Shown: positions 11,741 through 20,445 of the stretch, piece after piece
Layout of the letters: each line of letters opens with the position of its first letter
Numbering within the stretch: position 1 is the stretch's first letter
Assembly (NCBI GenBank): GCA_903928115.1
Contig: CAIYPP010000147.1
Coordinates: forward strand, 1 to 57,982
DNA: 57,982 nt
Origin: an uncultured Planctomycetota bacterium
GTDB lineage: Bacteria > Planctomycetota > UBA1135 > GCA-002686595
Direction of reading: 5' to 3'
Made by a program: the position numbers and the translations under genes
Notes under the pieces: generated by a model
Told to the model about the DNA's origin: nothing
The model's input: only the letters and a program-made list of their open reading frames with translations
Databases searched by the model: none

Positions 11741-12766
11741 TCAACGGGGTAATCCCAACTCCGTCCCCGAGGCCCCCACCCAGCGCAGCCAGACCTCACC
11801 GCCCGGCCTCGCTCCGCCGGCGAAAGTCCCCGGCGCGAGCCGGGCCACGAGCACCGCCACGCCTTGGGGCAAGGCAGGGTTGAGCCCCCCCGGAGGCATG
11901 CCCGGCGCCCCGGCGGGCAGGGGCTCGCCCGCCTCCCACGGCCCGTGCGTGCTCCAAACCCCCTCGGGGCTGCGCACCCAGACCGCCTCGAAGCGACCCC
12001 AACCATTGAAGTCGTGCGCCACACGCCGCGGGGCCGCATCGAGGACCTCGCAGCGCCGCAGCACCGCGCGCGGCGCCTCCAAGCGCCAGCGGTCGATCCC
12101 CGCGGGCCCCAGCCGAGCCGTGGCGAGCACCTCCGCGCTCTCGGGAACGACCTCGAGCCGCAGCGGGACGCCCGCCGACGCCTCCAGCACCTCGTAGCCG
12201 CTGTCCCAGGCGACCCAGGCTCCGCTCGCGTCGCCTTCGAGCACGCGCAGCTCGCGCGGTGCCTCGCCCGCGCGCGCCGCCCACCCGAGCAGCGCCGCAC
12301 TCCCCGCGAACGAAACTCCGAGCGCGAGCACCGTGCGGCGCCGCAGTGCGAGCGCCGCGAGACACAACGCCGTGGCGAGCGCGATGCCCGCGGTCTGCGG
12401 CTCGCGACCGCGCACCGCGTCGAACAGCGCGACGGGCGGCCGCGCACGCAAGCCCGGCGGCAGCGCGTCCCACCGCGCGCGAGCCTCGCCGTGTCCCGCG
12501 CGAGTCCAGCCGTTCCAACGCGCATCCCCCTCCGCCTCGGGCAGCTCGCGCAGCACGGGCTCGCGCTCGTCGGGCTCCGCGCACAGCGGCACGGTGATCG
12601 TGCGCTGTTCGAGCGGCGCGAGGTCGAGCTCGACGCGCGTCGTCGCCTGCGCCCCGAGCGAGAGCTCCAGCGCGCTCAACGGACCGCGCAGCTCGATCTC
12701 GGCTTCACGGAAGCGACCGAGATCGGGCGCTTGGCAGCCGAGCAACAGACACGCGAGCACGCTCAC
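11741..12766 (-). CDS. Hypothetical lipoprotein with two membrane segments
   Basis: A 341-aa protein I do not recognise. I place the start at a GTG that overlaps the TGA of the upstream gene (GTGA, 4 nt), which gives VSVLACLLLGC with a lipobox ending at Cys11. The N-terminal half is beta-rich. A double hydrophobic segment (TAGIALATALCLAALAL and LALGVSFAGSAALLGWA, about residues 130-170) follows, then a second soluble domain. The overlap implies translational coupling with the membrane protein upstream, so the two probably act together in the envelope. Confidence 0.55.
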   Translation of the reverse strand: MSVLACLLLGCQAPDLGRFREAEIELRGPLSALELSLGAQATTRVELDLAPLEQRTITVPLCAEPDEREPVLRELPEAEGDARWNGWTRAGHGEARARWDALPPGLRARPPVALFDAVRGREPQTAGIALATALCLAALALRRRTVLALGVSFAGSAALLGWAARAGEAPRELRVLEGDASGAWVAWDSGYEVLEASAGVPLRLEVVPESAEVLATARLGPAGIDRWRLEAPRAVLRRCEVLDAAPRRVAHDFNGWGRFEAVWVRSPEGVWSTHGPWEAGEPLPAGAPGMPPGGLNPALPQGVAVLVARLAPGTFAGGARPGGEVWLRWVGASGTELGLPR

Positions 12767-13425
12767 GCCGCACCTCGTTCCGAGCGTCGCTCGAGCACGA
12801 TCACAGCGAACGGCGCGAGGGCGCCGACGAATCCGAGCGCGAGCGCACGCGCCTCGATGCGCACGAGCGTGAACTCGAGGCACGCGGCGAGCGGAGAGGC
12901 GAGCGCCGCGCGCGCCCAAGGCACAGACTCGACCGTCGTCGAGAGACCGACGAGATGCAGCGTTCCCGCAACCAAAGCAGGAAGAACGAACAGAAGCGAC
13001 ACGCCGACGCGCGCAGCGCGCGCTGCGTTCCGATTGCGCCCCGCCGCCGCAAGCAGGGCAACCGAAAGCACGGCGAGCGAGGCCACGCACGCGAGGTCCT
13101 TCGACGCGAAACCCGCGCGCAGATCGAGCGCGATTCCAAGGGCCAAGCTCGGCAACGTTCGTGCCGCTGCAACGCGCGCGGCATCCGCTCGGCTGCCGCA
13201 TTCCTCGCTCGAAGGCACGCACGCGAACGCGATGTGAACGAACGCAGCCCAACCGCAGAACGACAGCGAAGCAAGGCTGGCACGCGCAGGCTCGGCCCAT
13301 GCCGCCGCGACCGGCGCGAGCGCCGCGATGTGGGCCGAGAACGGTCGAACGAGCTTCAAGCGGTGTGCGATTGCGCCGTGGGGCGCGCGTGCGCGCAAGC
13401 CGCGCGCAGCTAAAAACGCAGGCAC
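12763..13425 (-). CDS. Hypothetical integral membrane protein
   Basis: A 220-aa protein rich in Ala and Leu with about five predicted membrane segments, such as SLASLSFCGWAAFVHIAFAC, LACVASLAVLSVALLAAA and GVSLLFVLPALVAGTLHLV. No family was recognised. The start is a GTG 22 nt after the stop of the FtsQ-like gene, preceded by a weak GGGGCAGG purine run. A later TTG is possible. It overlaps the following lipoprotein gene by 4 nt. Its position between an FtsQ-like protein and a lipoprotein suggests an envelope role, but this is inference. Confidence 0.55.
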   Translation of the reverse strand: MPAFLAARGLRARAPHGAIAHRLKLVRPFSAHIAALAPVAAAWAEPARASLASLSFCGWAAFVHIAFACVPSSEECGSRADAARVAAARTLPSLALGIALDLRAGFASKDLACVASLAVLSVALLAAAGRNRNAARAARVGVSLLFVLPALVAGTLHLVGLSTTVESVPWARAALASPLAACLEFTLVRIEARALALGFVGALAPFAVIVLERRSERGAA

Positions 13426-13447
13426 CCTGCCCCGAGCGCCCCTCGGC

Positions 13448-14425
13448 CTACTTTTTCTTCGCCGGCTTCGGGAGCCCGCCGCGCGGCAGGACCTCGGGCA
13501 TGTCCCAGCGCACGTCGACCATCTCCCAGTCGACCGGCGGCTCGCCGCTCTGCGCGAGACGCAGCCCCCGCGCGAGCGACTCGCACTTGAGGCGCACCGG
13601 CAGCTCGCCGGGAGCGTCGATGTTGGGACTGCGGCCGAACAGCACGCGCCGCGCGCCTTCGAGCAAGAGCACGACGCCCGGATTCTCGACCGTCGCCGAG
13701 CCCGCCTCGCGCGCGTCGATCACGATGCGACCGAGGTGCACCCAGTCGTCCGCGGCGAGCTCGCGCTCGAGGGCCGCCGCCACAGCGAGTGCATCGAGCG
13801 CGCCCGCGGAATCGAGCACGTTGCCTTCCCAGACTTCACCGCGCACCTCGTCTTCCAAGGCGACGAGCGGCAGGAAGCCCTGCTTGCGCGCCGGCGGCGT
13901 GCTCCACGCACCCGGCAAGATGACGCCGTCCGCGGCGAGCGCGAAGTACACCTCGCCCGAGCGCACGCACGCGACCGGCTGGCGCAGCTCGATCGACACG
14001 CGCAGCCCGTCGGGCCACACCACGCGCGACGCGCCGACTCCGGCGACGAAGGGGAGCTTCAGCAGCGCGTCTTCGACGGCGCGCACGTCGTCGGGGCGCT
14101 CGGGGTGCAGCGGTGGGAGCCCGCGCATCACCGCCGCGACCGCGGCCTCCCAGCGCGGATCGCTCCAGCCCGGGCCGAACTCGACGTGCGAGACGCTCGG
14201 ATCGACGCTGGCGAAGCTCGCGGCCTCCGCGTCCCGGACGAGCACGCGGAAAAACCACAGGATCGCGACGATCGAGAGCGCGAGGCCGAGTGCTCCGAGC
14301 CGCGCGGAGGTGAGCAGCTCTTTCGACGAGCGCTCGCCGGAATGCGGCGCAGACGACGGAGCGCCCGCGTCGGGCGGGAGCCCCGCGCCAGCGAGCTGGG
14401 TCGGTCCTTCGAGCGGAGAATCCAT
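13448..14425 (-). CDS. FtsQ/DivIB-like POTRA-domain membrane protein
   Basis: A 325-aa bitopic protein with a cytoplasmic N-tail of about 42 residues, one membrane helix (about 43-62, LGALGLALSIVAILWFF) and a large exported domain. The segment VEDALLKLPFVAGVGASRVVWPDGLRVSIELRQPVACV (about 117-154) follows the POTRA/FtsQ pattern: L..LP-V....V...WPD-LRV.I.-R.PVA, followed by an aromatic- and Asp-containing strand (FALAADGVIL). FtsQ/DivIB scaffolds the division complex FtsQLB. I call it FtsQ-like and not FtsQ, because no fts or mur genes are adjacent. It is followed closely by two envelope genes. Confidence 0.6.
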   Translation of the reverse strand: MDSPLEGPTQLAGAGLPPDAGAPSSAPHSGERSSKELLTSARLGALGLALSIVAILWFFRVLVRDAEAASFASVDPSVSHVEFGPGWSDPRWEAAVAAVMRGLPPLHPERPDDVRAVEDALLKLPFVAGVGASRVVWPDGLRVSIELRQPVACVRSGEVYFALAADGVILPGAWSTPPARKQGFLPLVALEDEVRGEVWEGNVLDSAGALDALAVAAALERELAADDWVHLGRIVIDAREAGSATVENPGVVLLLEGARRVLFGRSPNIDAPGELPVRLKCESLARGLRLAQSGEPPVDWEMVDVRWDMPEVLPRGGLPKPAKKK

Positions 14426-14520
14426 GGTGCGGAGATCGACCGAGGGAGCTCACGCGGAGAGCGCGCCGACGACGGCCGACGCGCGACGTCGACGGCGAGC
14501 GCGCCCGCGGCGCAGAGAAG

Positions 14521-14769
14521 CTAGTTGCGCGCGACGGCGAGCGGGCTCTCCGACGCCGCGGAGGTGTGCGCGCCCGGACGGCGCGAGGCCTCTTCGATGA
14601 ACACGTCGATCACGGTCTGAATCTCGACGATCTCGTCGCGCGAGAGCGTGATCGCCTTGGCGGCCGACTGCGCGTGCAGCTCGTGCGAGAGCAGGCGCGA
14701 GATGATCTTGAGGCCCGCGAGCGAGCGCTGGGCTTGGGCGAAGTTCTTGGGCAGGTTCGTCGATTCCAT
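14521..14769 (-). CDS. Small conserved-looking hypothetical protein
   Basis: An 82-aa protein of unknown function. I start at the Met of MESTNLPKNF because AAGGA sits 7 nt upstream. An in-frame Met 8 codons earlier lacks a ribosome site. The sequence is helical and amphipathic (QRSLAGLKIISRLLSHEL, then EIVEIQTVIDVFIEEASRR), with no signal peptide or membrane segment. The tail is Ala/Ser-rich. It is the most upstream gene of the minus-strand block that includes the FtsQ-like protein and is divergent from the helicase at 14990. The intergenic region (14770-14989) should carry both promoters. Confidence 0.55.
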   Translation of the reverse strand: MESTNLPKNFAQAQRSLAGLKIISRLLSHELHAQSAAKAITLSRDEIVEIQTVIDVFIEEASRRPGAHTSAASESPLAVARN

Positions 14770-14989
14770 GGCGGAGTCCTTCAGGGTCGGCACAAGCGTG
14801 GTTCGTCGCGACGCGGCACGCGCGGTGCACGGCGTCGGCGAGCTCTGCCGAGGCAGCGCGACGCGCGCGCTGCAGGCAGGTCCGGCGCCGGAGCTTGGTA
14901 TCTGGCGCGCGAGAGGTTTAGATACCCCGCGCGACGGCGCGTCTCAAGCGCGGCGCGCGAATCCGCGGCCCGAACTCTGACTCGCCCGA

Positions 14990-17050
14990 ATGCCCGACCA
15001 ACCCGATGACGCGCCGCTCGTCCGCTGGCGCGGCTACACGCTCAGCCCCTTCCAGGCGCGCGCGGTCGCGGCGATTCGCGCCGGAAAGAACGTGCTCGTC
15101 GGAGCGCCGACCGGCGCCGGCAAGACCTTGGTCGCCGAGTACGCCATCGAGGAGGCGGTCTCCCGCAAGCGCCGCTGCATCTACACCTCGCCGATCAAGG
15201 CGCTCTCGAACCAGAAGTTCCGCGACTTCAAGGCGCAGGGCATGGACGTCGGGCTCCTGACGGGCGACGTCACCCTGCACCCGCGCGCGCAGGTCCTGAT
15301 CATGACGACGGAGATCCTGCGCAACGCGATCTTCGAGAACCCCCGCGAGCTCGACGACGTCGAGTTCGCGGTCTTCGACGAGGTGCACTACCTCGACGAC
15401 CTCCTGCGCGGCTCGGTCTGGGAGGAGTCCCTGATCTTCGCCCCGCCCTCGATGCGCTTCATCTGCCTCTCGGCGACCGTCCCCAACATCTTCGAGCTCG
15501 GCAAGTGGCTCGGGCAGATCCGCCCCCACCCGATCGAGGTGGTCGAGTCCAAGGTCCGCCCCGTGCCGCTCACCCACCGCCTGTTCGCCCCGCCGGGGGC
15601 CGCCGGGGAGGTCGACGAGCTCGACCGGCTGCGGCGCAACGCCCGCGCCGCGTCCGGGGGCCATGGGAAGTCGCGTCGGGGGGGCCATGGAGGTCCGAGA
15701 GGGCGCCAGCGGGACGGCCGCGGCGAGTCCTTCCGCAATCGGGCAGCCGACGCGGCGCTCGTCACCGAGCGGCTGCTCGACGAGGTGGCCGACAAGGGCG
15801 AGCTGCCGGTGCTCGTGTTCGCCTTCAGCCGCAAGGACTGCGAGCGGCTCGCGCGGCGCAACGCGCGGCGGGACCTGCTCACGCCCAAGGAGCGCGCGGC
15901 GATGGCGGAGCTGCAAAAGGAGCTGCTCGCCTCCTTCCAGCTCGACGAGCGCGAGCTCCAAGGCGAGCTGCTCTCCATGGGGCGGCGCGGGATCGGCTAC
16001 CACCACGCGGGGGTGCTGCCGATCCACAAGGAGCTCGTCGAGCGCATGTTCACCTCGGGGCTCTTGAAGATGCTCTTCACCACCGAGACCTTCGCGCTCG
16101 GCATCAACATGCCCGCGCGCACGGTGGTGTTCCACTCGCTGATGAAGTTCGACGGCGTCGAGATGACGTGGCTGCGCTGCCGCGAGTACCTGCAGATGGC
16201 GGGCCGCGCCGGGCGACAGGGCATCGACGACGAGGGCCTCGTGTACTCGGTGCTCGACGAGAAGGCCCTCGAGGAGGCACCGATCGAGCGCATCTTGGGA
16301 GGCGCCTCGGAGCCGGTGATGAGCCGCTTCCAGCTCTCGTATTCGAGCCTCCTGCACTTGGTGCCGACCCTCGGACTCGAGCGCGTGCACGAGGCGTGGG
16401 AAAAGAGCTTCAACCGCTTCCAGCACCGCTCGGGCAGCCCGAGCGCGCAGGAGAAGAACCGCCGCAAGCAGAGCGCGATCGTCGACGCGCACCTGCGTGT
16501 GCTCGAGGAGCTCGGCTATCTCGAGAACGGCGAAGAGCTCACCGCGCGCGGCAAGATCGCGCGCGTGATCAATGGCTTCGAGCTCCAGACGACGGAGCTG
16601 CTCTTCCGCGGCGCGCTCGAGACCCTCGGATCCGAGGCGCTCGCGGTCGTGTTCGTGGCGCTGATCCACGAGGAGCGCCGCCGCGGCGGCGGGCCGTGGC
16701 TCGCCCAGTCGATGTATGGGAGCCTGCGCAAGGAGGTCTCGGACATCGTCGGGCGCGTCGTGCGCATCGAGGCCCGCCACGGCGTGCCCCAGACGATCAA
16801 GGAGCCGGACTTCGGGCTCACGCCCGCTGTGATCGCGTGGTGCGGCGGGGCGAGCATCGAGGAGCTCGCGGAGCGCACCGAGGCGAGCCCGGGCGACGTC
16901 TGCCGGACCCTGCGCATGGCGATTCAGCTGATGCGCGAGGTGCGCCGCGCCATCGACCCTGACTGGGACGTCTTCGAGCGCCTCGGCTCCGCCATCGAGC
17001 TCGTCAACCGTGACGAGGTCGACGCCCGGCGGCAGTTGGAGCTCGGCTAG
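14990..17050 (+). CDS. Ski2/Mtr4-like DEAD/DEAH-box RNA helicase
   Basis: A 686-aa superfamily 2 helicase. It has a Q-motif-like YTLSPFQARAV, Walker A GAPTGAGKTLVAE (about 38-50), motif II DEVH in FAVFDEVHYLDD, motif III SATVPN, then motif V and VI residues FALGINMPARTV and QMAGRAGRQG. The C-terminal region matches the helical bundle seen in Ski2, Mtr4 and the actinobacterial HelY group (DSH-like C-terminus). An Arg/Gly-rich insert (about residues 218-246) separates the two RecA folds. It probably remodels or unwinds RNA for turnover. It could also act on DNA. Confidence 0.88.
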   Translation: MPDQPDDAPLVRWRGYTLSPFQARAVAAIRAGKNVLVGAPTGAGKTLVAEYAIEEAVSRKRRCIYTSPIKALSNQKFRDFKAQGMDVGLLTGDVTLHPRAQVLIMTTEILRNAIFENPRELDDVEFAVFDEVHYLDDLLRGSVWEESLIFAPPSMRFICLSATVPNIFELGKWLGQIRPHPIEVVESKVRPVPLTHRLFAPPGAAGEVDELDRLRRNARAASGGHGKSRRGGHGGPRGRQRDGRGESFRNRAADAALVTERLLDEVADKGELPVLVFAFSRKDCERLARRNARRDLLTPKERAAMAELQKELLASFQLDERELQGELLSMGRRGIGYHHAGVLPIHKELVERMFTSGLLKMLFTTETFALGINMPARTVVFHSLMKFDGVEMTWLRCREYLQMAGRAGRQGIDDEGLVYSVLDEKALEEAPIERILGGASEPVMSRFQLSYSSLLHLVPTLGLERVHEAWEKSFNRFQHRSGSPSAQEKNRRKQSAIVDAHLRVLEELGYLENGEELTARGKIARVINGFELQTTELLFRGALETLGSEALAVVFVALIHEERRRGGGPWLAQSMYGSLRKEVSDIVGRVVRIEARHGVPQTIKEPDFGLTPAVIAWCGGASIEELAERTEASPGDVCRTLRMAIQLMREVRRAIDPDWDVFERLGSAIELVNRDEVDARRQLELG

Positions 17051-17280
17051 GCGCCCCCGACGGACGCGCCCCCCCCTTCGACGGGCCTGGGGCGCGGCTC
17101 CGACCCCCATTTTGTGGCGCGCGGGTGGTTGCCGCCCGATCGAGACGCTCTAGAGTAGTTCTCTTCCAACGCGCACCCCGTGCCTCCAACCTCCGCTCCG
17201 ATGGGGCCGAGTACGGCGCACGGGAGCCGGTCGGCCCTACCCCAAACCGCTCGACTCTCCCCTCCCGCGCCCTCCCCCCG

Positions 17281-18084
17281 ATGGCCCTCCTCCCCGCCCT
17301 GCTCGCCGTGGCGACCCTCGCCGCGGCCCCGGCCCCTCTCCAGTCGACCGTCGAGGCCTCCGCCAAGGCCAAGCAAGTCTCCTCGGCCACAGCCGTCGAG
17401 CTCACCTCCGAGGACAAGCGCAAGCTCGCGGGCTCCTACTGGGCCCCCAAGGACACGAAGGGGGCGGCCCCCGCCGCGGTCCTCGTCCACGACGCGGGTG
17501 GCGATCGCAGCCAGCTCGCCGAGGTCGGTGAGCGCCTGTGGAAGCAGGGTTTCGCGGTGGTCGCGATCGACCTGCGCGGGCACGGCGAGAGCCTCGGCAC
17601 GGACAAGTCGTGGGCGCAGCTCAGCGAGGAGGAGCGCGGGCGTGCTTGGACCTTCGCTCTCCGCGACGTCAAGGCCGCCGCGGAGTGGATCACCGAGCAG
17701 ACCGGAGTGCACACCTCGAACGTGTCGCTGCTCGGCGACCGAGCCGGCGCGACCCTCGTGACGCGCTACGCCCAACGCGACGACAACGTGCGCTGCATCG
17801 TGCTGCTCGAGCCGCCGACGGAGCAGCTCGGCTTCAACGTCGCCAAGGACGTCGCGACGCTCGCGGGCCTGCCGACCTGCATCGTGGCCCCCAAGGAGTG
17901 CGCGAGCTCTGCGCAGTCGATCGCGGACGGCGGCGCGGCGGCGAACGATGGCAACAAGTTCGTCGAGGTGATCTGCGCCAAGGGAGGCTCCGGTCAGTGT
18001 GCCGCGGACAAGACCGCGGTGGTCGGACTCGCGAAGTTCATGAGCACGCAGGCCAACCCGCAGAAGGCCGCGGACAAGAAGTAG
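17281..18084 (+). CDS. Secreted alpha/beta-hydrolase-fold protein lacking the catalytic nucleophile
   Basis: A 267-aa protein. The start is the Met of MALLPALLAVATLAAAPA, which yields a signal peptide. An in-frame reading starting 52 codons upstream is out of character. The fold markers VHDAGGDRSQL (oxyanion region, residues 70-79) and AIDLRGHGES are typical of serine hydrolases. At the nucleophile elbow, however, the expected G-x-S-x-G reads G152-D-R154-A-G156, so Arg occupies the Ser position. A catalytic His is also not obvious. It is probably a binding protein or an inactive paralogue. The C-terminus is Lys-rich. Confidence 0.7.
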   Translation: MALLPALLAVATLAAAPAPLQSTVEASAKAKQVSSATAVELTSEDKRKLAGSYWAPKDTKGAAPAAVLVHDAGGDRSQLAEVGERLWKQGFAVVAIDLRGHGESLGTDKSWAQLSEEERGRAWTFALRDVKAAAEWITEQTGVHTSNVSLLGDRAGATLVTRYAQRDDNVRCIVLLEPPTEQLGFNVAKDVATLAGLPTCIVAPKECASSAQSIADGGAAANDGNKFVEVICAKGGSGQCAADKTAVVGLAKFMSTQANPQKAADKK

Positions 18085-18128
18085 CGCTGCGGCTGCCGCG
18101 CCGAGCAAGCCGCGGCCCGCTCCCCACC

Positions 18129-18157
18129 CGCGCGGGGTCCCCTTTCGGGCCCCGCGC
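18129..18157 (+). terminator. Terminator-like hairpin after the alpha/beta-hydrolase gene
   Basis: GCGCGGGG (18130-18137) pairs with CCCCGCGC (18150-18157) around a C/T-rich loop. It lies 45 nt past the stop codon and is followed by a short TTT, with a longer TTTTT run only further on. This suggests termination before the radical SAM gene. Confidence 0.55.
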
Positions 18158-18266
18158 CGTCGTTTCTCGGAGGTCTTTTTCCGCTTCGGGAGCCCGGGCG
18201 TCGCTCAAGCGAAGGCTCGCTTGGAAACGAGTAGACTCCCGTTCGCCTTCGGTGCGACCCGTGGTC

Positions 18267-19340
18267 GTGAAGTCCCTCCTGCGCCAGCTGCTCCCGCCCG
18301 CCGCCCGCGCACGCGTGCGGCGCTGGCTCGACGTGCTCGACACGGAGTGGCACTTTCGCTTCCGCCGCGGCGCGGTCCGCGCGCGCTTGGAGAGCCTGCG
18401 GCGGATTCCGCGCGGGCTGCACGTCGAGGGCACCAACATCTGCAACGCGCGCTGTGTCTTCTGCGCCTATCCGCAGATGGAGCGTCGCAAGCAGACGATG
18501 TCGATGGAGGACTTCGAGCGCGTCGTCGCGCAGTACCTCGAGATGGGCGGACGCCACGTGTCGCTGACGCCGATCGTCGGCGACCCGTTCGTCGACAAGC
18601 ACCTCTTCGAGCGCCTCGACCACCTGATGGCGCTCGAGCAGGTGGACGGCATCAGCTTCTACACCAACGCGATCTTGATGACGCCCGAGAAGTCGGAGCG
18701 TCTCTTCGCCTACGCCTCGAAGCTGCACGTGCACGTCTCGTGGGGCGGCTTCGACCGCGAGACGTGGAACGAGATCATGGGTGTCGAGAAGTTCGAGGCC
18801 GCGCGCGACGCGGTGCTCGCCTTGCTCGCGCTGAAAGAACGCGCAGGGTCGGCGCTGCGCGTGACGCTCGCGCTGCGCTGCCCCGACTCGAATCGCAAGG
18901 GCGAGCTCCACGACACGCTCGACGCGTACCGGCGCCGCGGGCTCGTGGAGATCGCGCCGATGAGCGACTACGACTCGTGGGCGGGCAAGGTGACGCCGCA
19001 GGCGCTCGAGAAGGTCGGGCTCACGCCGCGCGAGATGCCCTACAAGCGTGGCGCCTGCGAGCTGCTCTTCACCAAGCCCGTCGTGCTCGCCGACGGTCGT
19101 GTGAATGCGTGCGCCTGCCGCGACGTCGAGGCGGAGCTGATCGTCGGCAACGTGAACGAAGAGCCGCTCGGCAAGATCTGGGCCGGCGAGAAGATCACCG
19201 AGCTCATCGAACGCCACGAGCGCGGCGACTACCCTGAGGTTTGCCGCCGCTGCACCTACTTCGTCAGCGTCTACAACTCGCGCCGCTCGCGCACGTTCGC
19301 TGCCGATGGCAAGCTCGCGGGCAACTGGGCCGAGGACTAG
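18267..19340 (+). CDS. Radical SAM / SPASM-domain protein
   Basis: A 357-aa iron-sulfur enzyme. The radical SAM cluster motif CNARCVFC (CxxxCxxC) lies near residue 58 within [20 protein letters not shown]. The barrel continues with [14 protein letters not shown] and SFYTNAILM. The C-terminus holds a SPASM-type cysteine set ([22 protein letters not shown]) that would bind an auxiliary 4Fe-4S cluster. The substrate is unknown. Relatives modify peptides, sugars or cofactors. No precursor-peptide gene is visible next to it. Candidate GTG starts at 18261 and 18267 have no clear ribosome site, so the start is uncertain by a few codons. Confidence 0.85.
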   Translation: MKSLLRQLLPPAARARVRRWLDVLDTEWHFRFRRGAVRARLESLRRIPRGLHVEGTNICNARCVFCAYPQMERRKQTMSMEDFERVVAQYLEMGGRHVSLTPIVGDPFVDKHLFERLDHLMALEQVDGISFYTNAILMTPEKSERLFAYASKLHVHVSWGGFDRETWNEIMGVEKFEAARDAVLALLALKERAGSALRVTLALRCPDSNRKGELHDTLDAYRRRGLVEIAPMSDYDSWAGKVTPQALEKVGLTPREMPYKRGACELLFTKPVVLADGRVNACACRDVEAELIVGNVNEEPLGKIWAGEKITELIERHERGDYPEVCRRCTYFVSVYNSRRSRTFAADGKLAGNWAED

Positions 19341-19392
19341 CGTTCCCCGACGGGCACGAACTTTTTTCTTCGCGCCGCACAATCCCGATGCT

Positions 19393-19453
19393 CCACGAAC
19401 CCACCGTGAAATCCGCTGTTCAGGCACCGCAGGGGGCCCAGCGGACTTCGTGG
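19393..19453 (+). ncRNA. Candidate structured leader upstream of cysD
   Basis: Two perfect nested 7-bp helices are visible: CCACGAA (19393-19399) with TTCGTGG (19447-19453), and inside it TCCGCTG (19412-19418) with CAGCGGA (19439-19445). The inner 3' strand and outer 3' strand are separated by only one base, so they could stack. The element ends about 84 nt before the cysD start. I do not recognise a SAM or other known sulfur riboswitch. A chance structure in GC-rich DNA cannot be excluded. Confidence 0.35.
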
Positions 19454-19536
19454 CCGAGGCCCCCTCACACGGGCCCGGTCAAGGCCGGAGCGGCGGCCAT
19501 CCGAAGACCCGCACCCGCCCGCGGCGGCCCCACCCC

Positions 19537-20445
19537 ATGAGCACCTTTCAACTGACGCACCTCGAAGAACTCGAGGCCGAGGGCATCGCGATCATCCGCG
19601 AGGTCGTGGCCCAGTTCGAGAAGCCGGTGATGCTGTTCTCGATCGGCAAGGACTCGATCGCGATGCTGCGCCTCGCGGAGAAGGCCTTCGCGCCCGGGAA
19701 GCTCCCCTTCCCGCTCCTGCACGTCAACACGACGTTCAAGTTCAAGGAGATGATCTCCTTCCGCGACGAGTTCGTGAAGAGCCGCGGCCACCAGCTGATC
19801 GAGTGGATCAACCAAGACGGCGTGAAGTCGGGGATCACGCCGTTCAACGCGGGCACGCAGCGCTACACGCACGTGATGAAGACCGAGGCGCTCAAGCAGG
19901 CGCTCAGCCACTACGGCTTCGACGCGGCCTTCGGCGGCGCGCGGCGTGACGAGGAAAAGAGCCGCGCCAAGGAGCGCGTGTTCAGCTTCCGCGACCGCTT
20001 CCACCAGTGGGATCCGAAGAACCAGCGTCCCGAGCTGTGGAACCTCTACAACGGTCAGGTCGCGAAAGGCGAGTCGATCCGCGTCTTCCCGCTCTCGAAC
20101 TGGACCGAGCTCGACGTCTGGCTCTACATCTACCGCGAGCAAATCCCGGTGATCCCGCTGTACTTCGCCAAGCCGCGGCCGGTGCTGCAGCGCAACGGCA
20201 CGTGGATCATGCGCGACGACGAGCGCATGCCGCTCGAGCCCGGAGAGACGCCGGAGCTGCGCTCGGTGCGCTTCCGCACGCTCGGCTGCTATCCGCTCAC
20301 GGGCGCCGTCGAGTCGACGGCCTCGAACCTGCGCGAGGTGATCGAGGAGATGCTGCGCTCGCGCACGAGCGAGCGCCAAGGGCGCGTGATCGACTACGAC
20401 GAGGCGGGCTCGATGGAGCAGAAGAAGAAGGAGGGCTACTTCTAA
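19537..20445 (+). CDS. cysD: Sulfate adenylyltransferase subunit 2
   Basis: The 302-aa catalytic subunit of ATP sulfurylase, which makes adenosine 5'-phosphosulfate (APS) from sulfate and ATP. It has the PP-loop-type [13 protein letters not shown], then [26 protein letters not shown], the [12 protein letters not shown] block and the C-terminal [14 protein letters not shown], all standard for CysD. Length is normal. I start at the Met of [12 protein letters not shown], because in-frame sequence upstream is Arg/Pro-rich. Its TAA overlaps the cysNC start by one base (TAATG), which indicates translational coupling. Confidence 0.97.
   Translation: MSTFQLTHLEELEAEGIAIIREVVAQFEKPVMLFSIGKDSIAMLRLAEKAFAPGKLPFPLLHVNTTFKFKEMISFRDEFVKSRGHQLIEWINQDGVKSGITPFNAGTQRYTHVMKTEALKQALSHYGFDAAFGGARRDEEKSRAKERVFSFRDRFHQWDPKNQRPELWNLYNGQVAKGESIRVFPLSNWTELDVWLYIYREQIPVIPLYFAKPRPVLQRNGTWIMRDDERMPLEPGETPELRSVRFRTLGCYPLTGAVESTASNLREVIEEMLRSRTSERQGRVIDYDEAGSMEQKKKEGYF

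Noticed and set aside
19341..19536. A SAM-type riboswitch upstream of cysD.
   Set aside because: The conserved SAM-I/II core sequences are not seen. Only two nested helices are visible, so I list it as an unclassified candidate.
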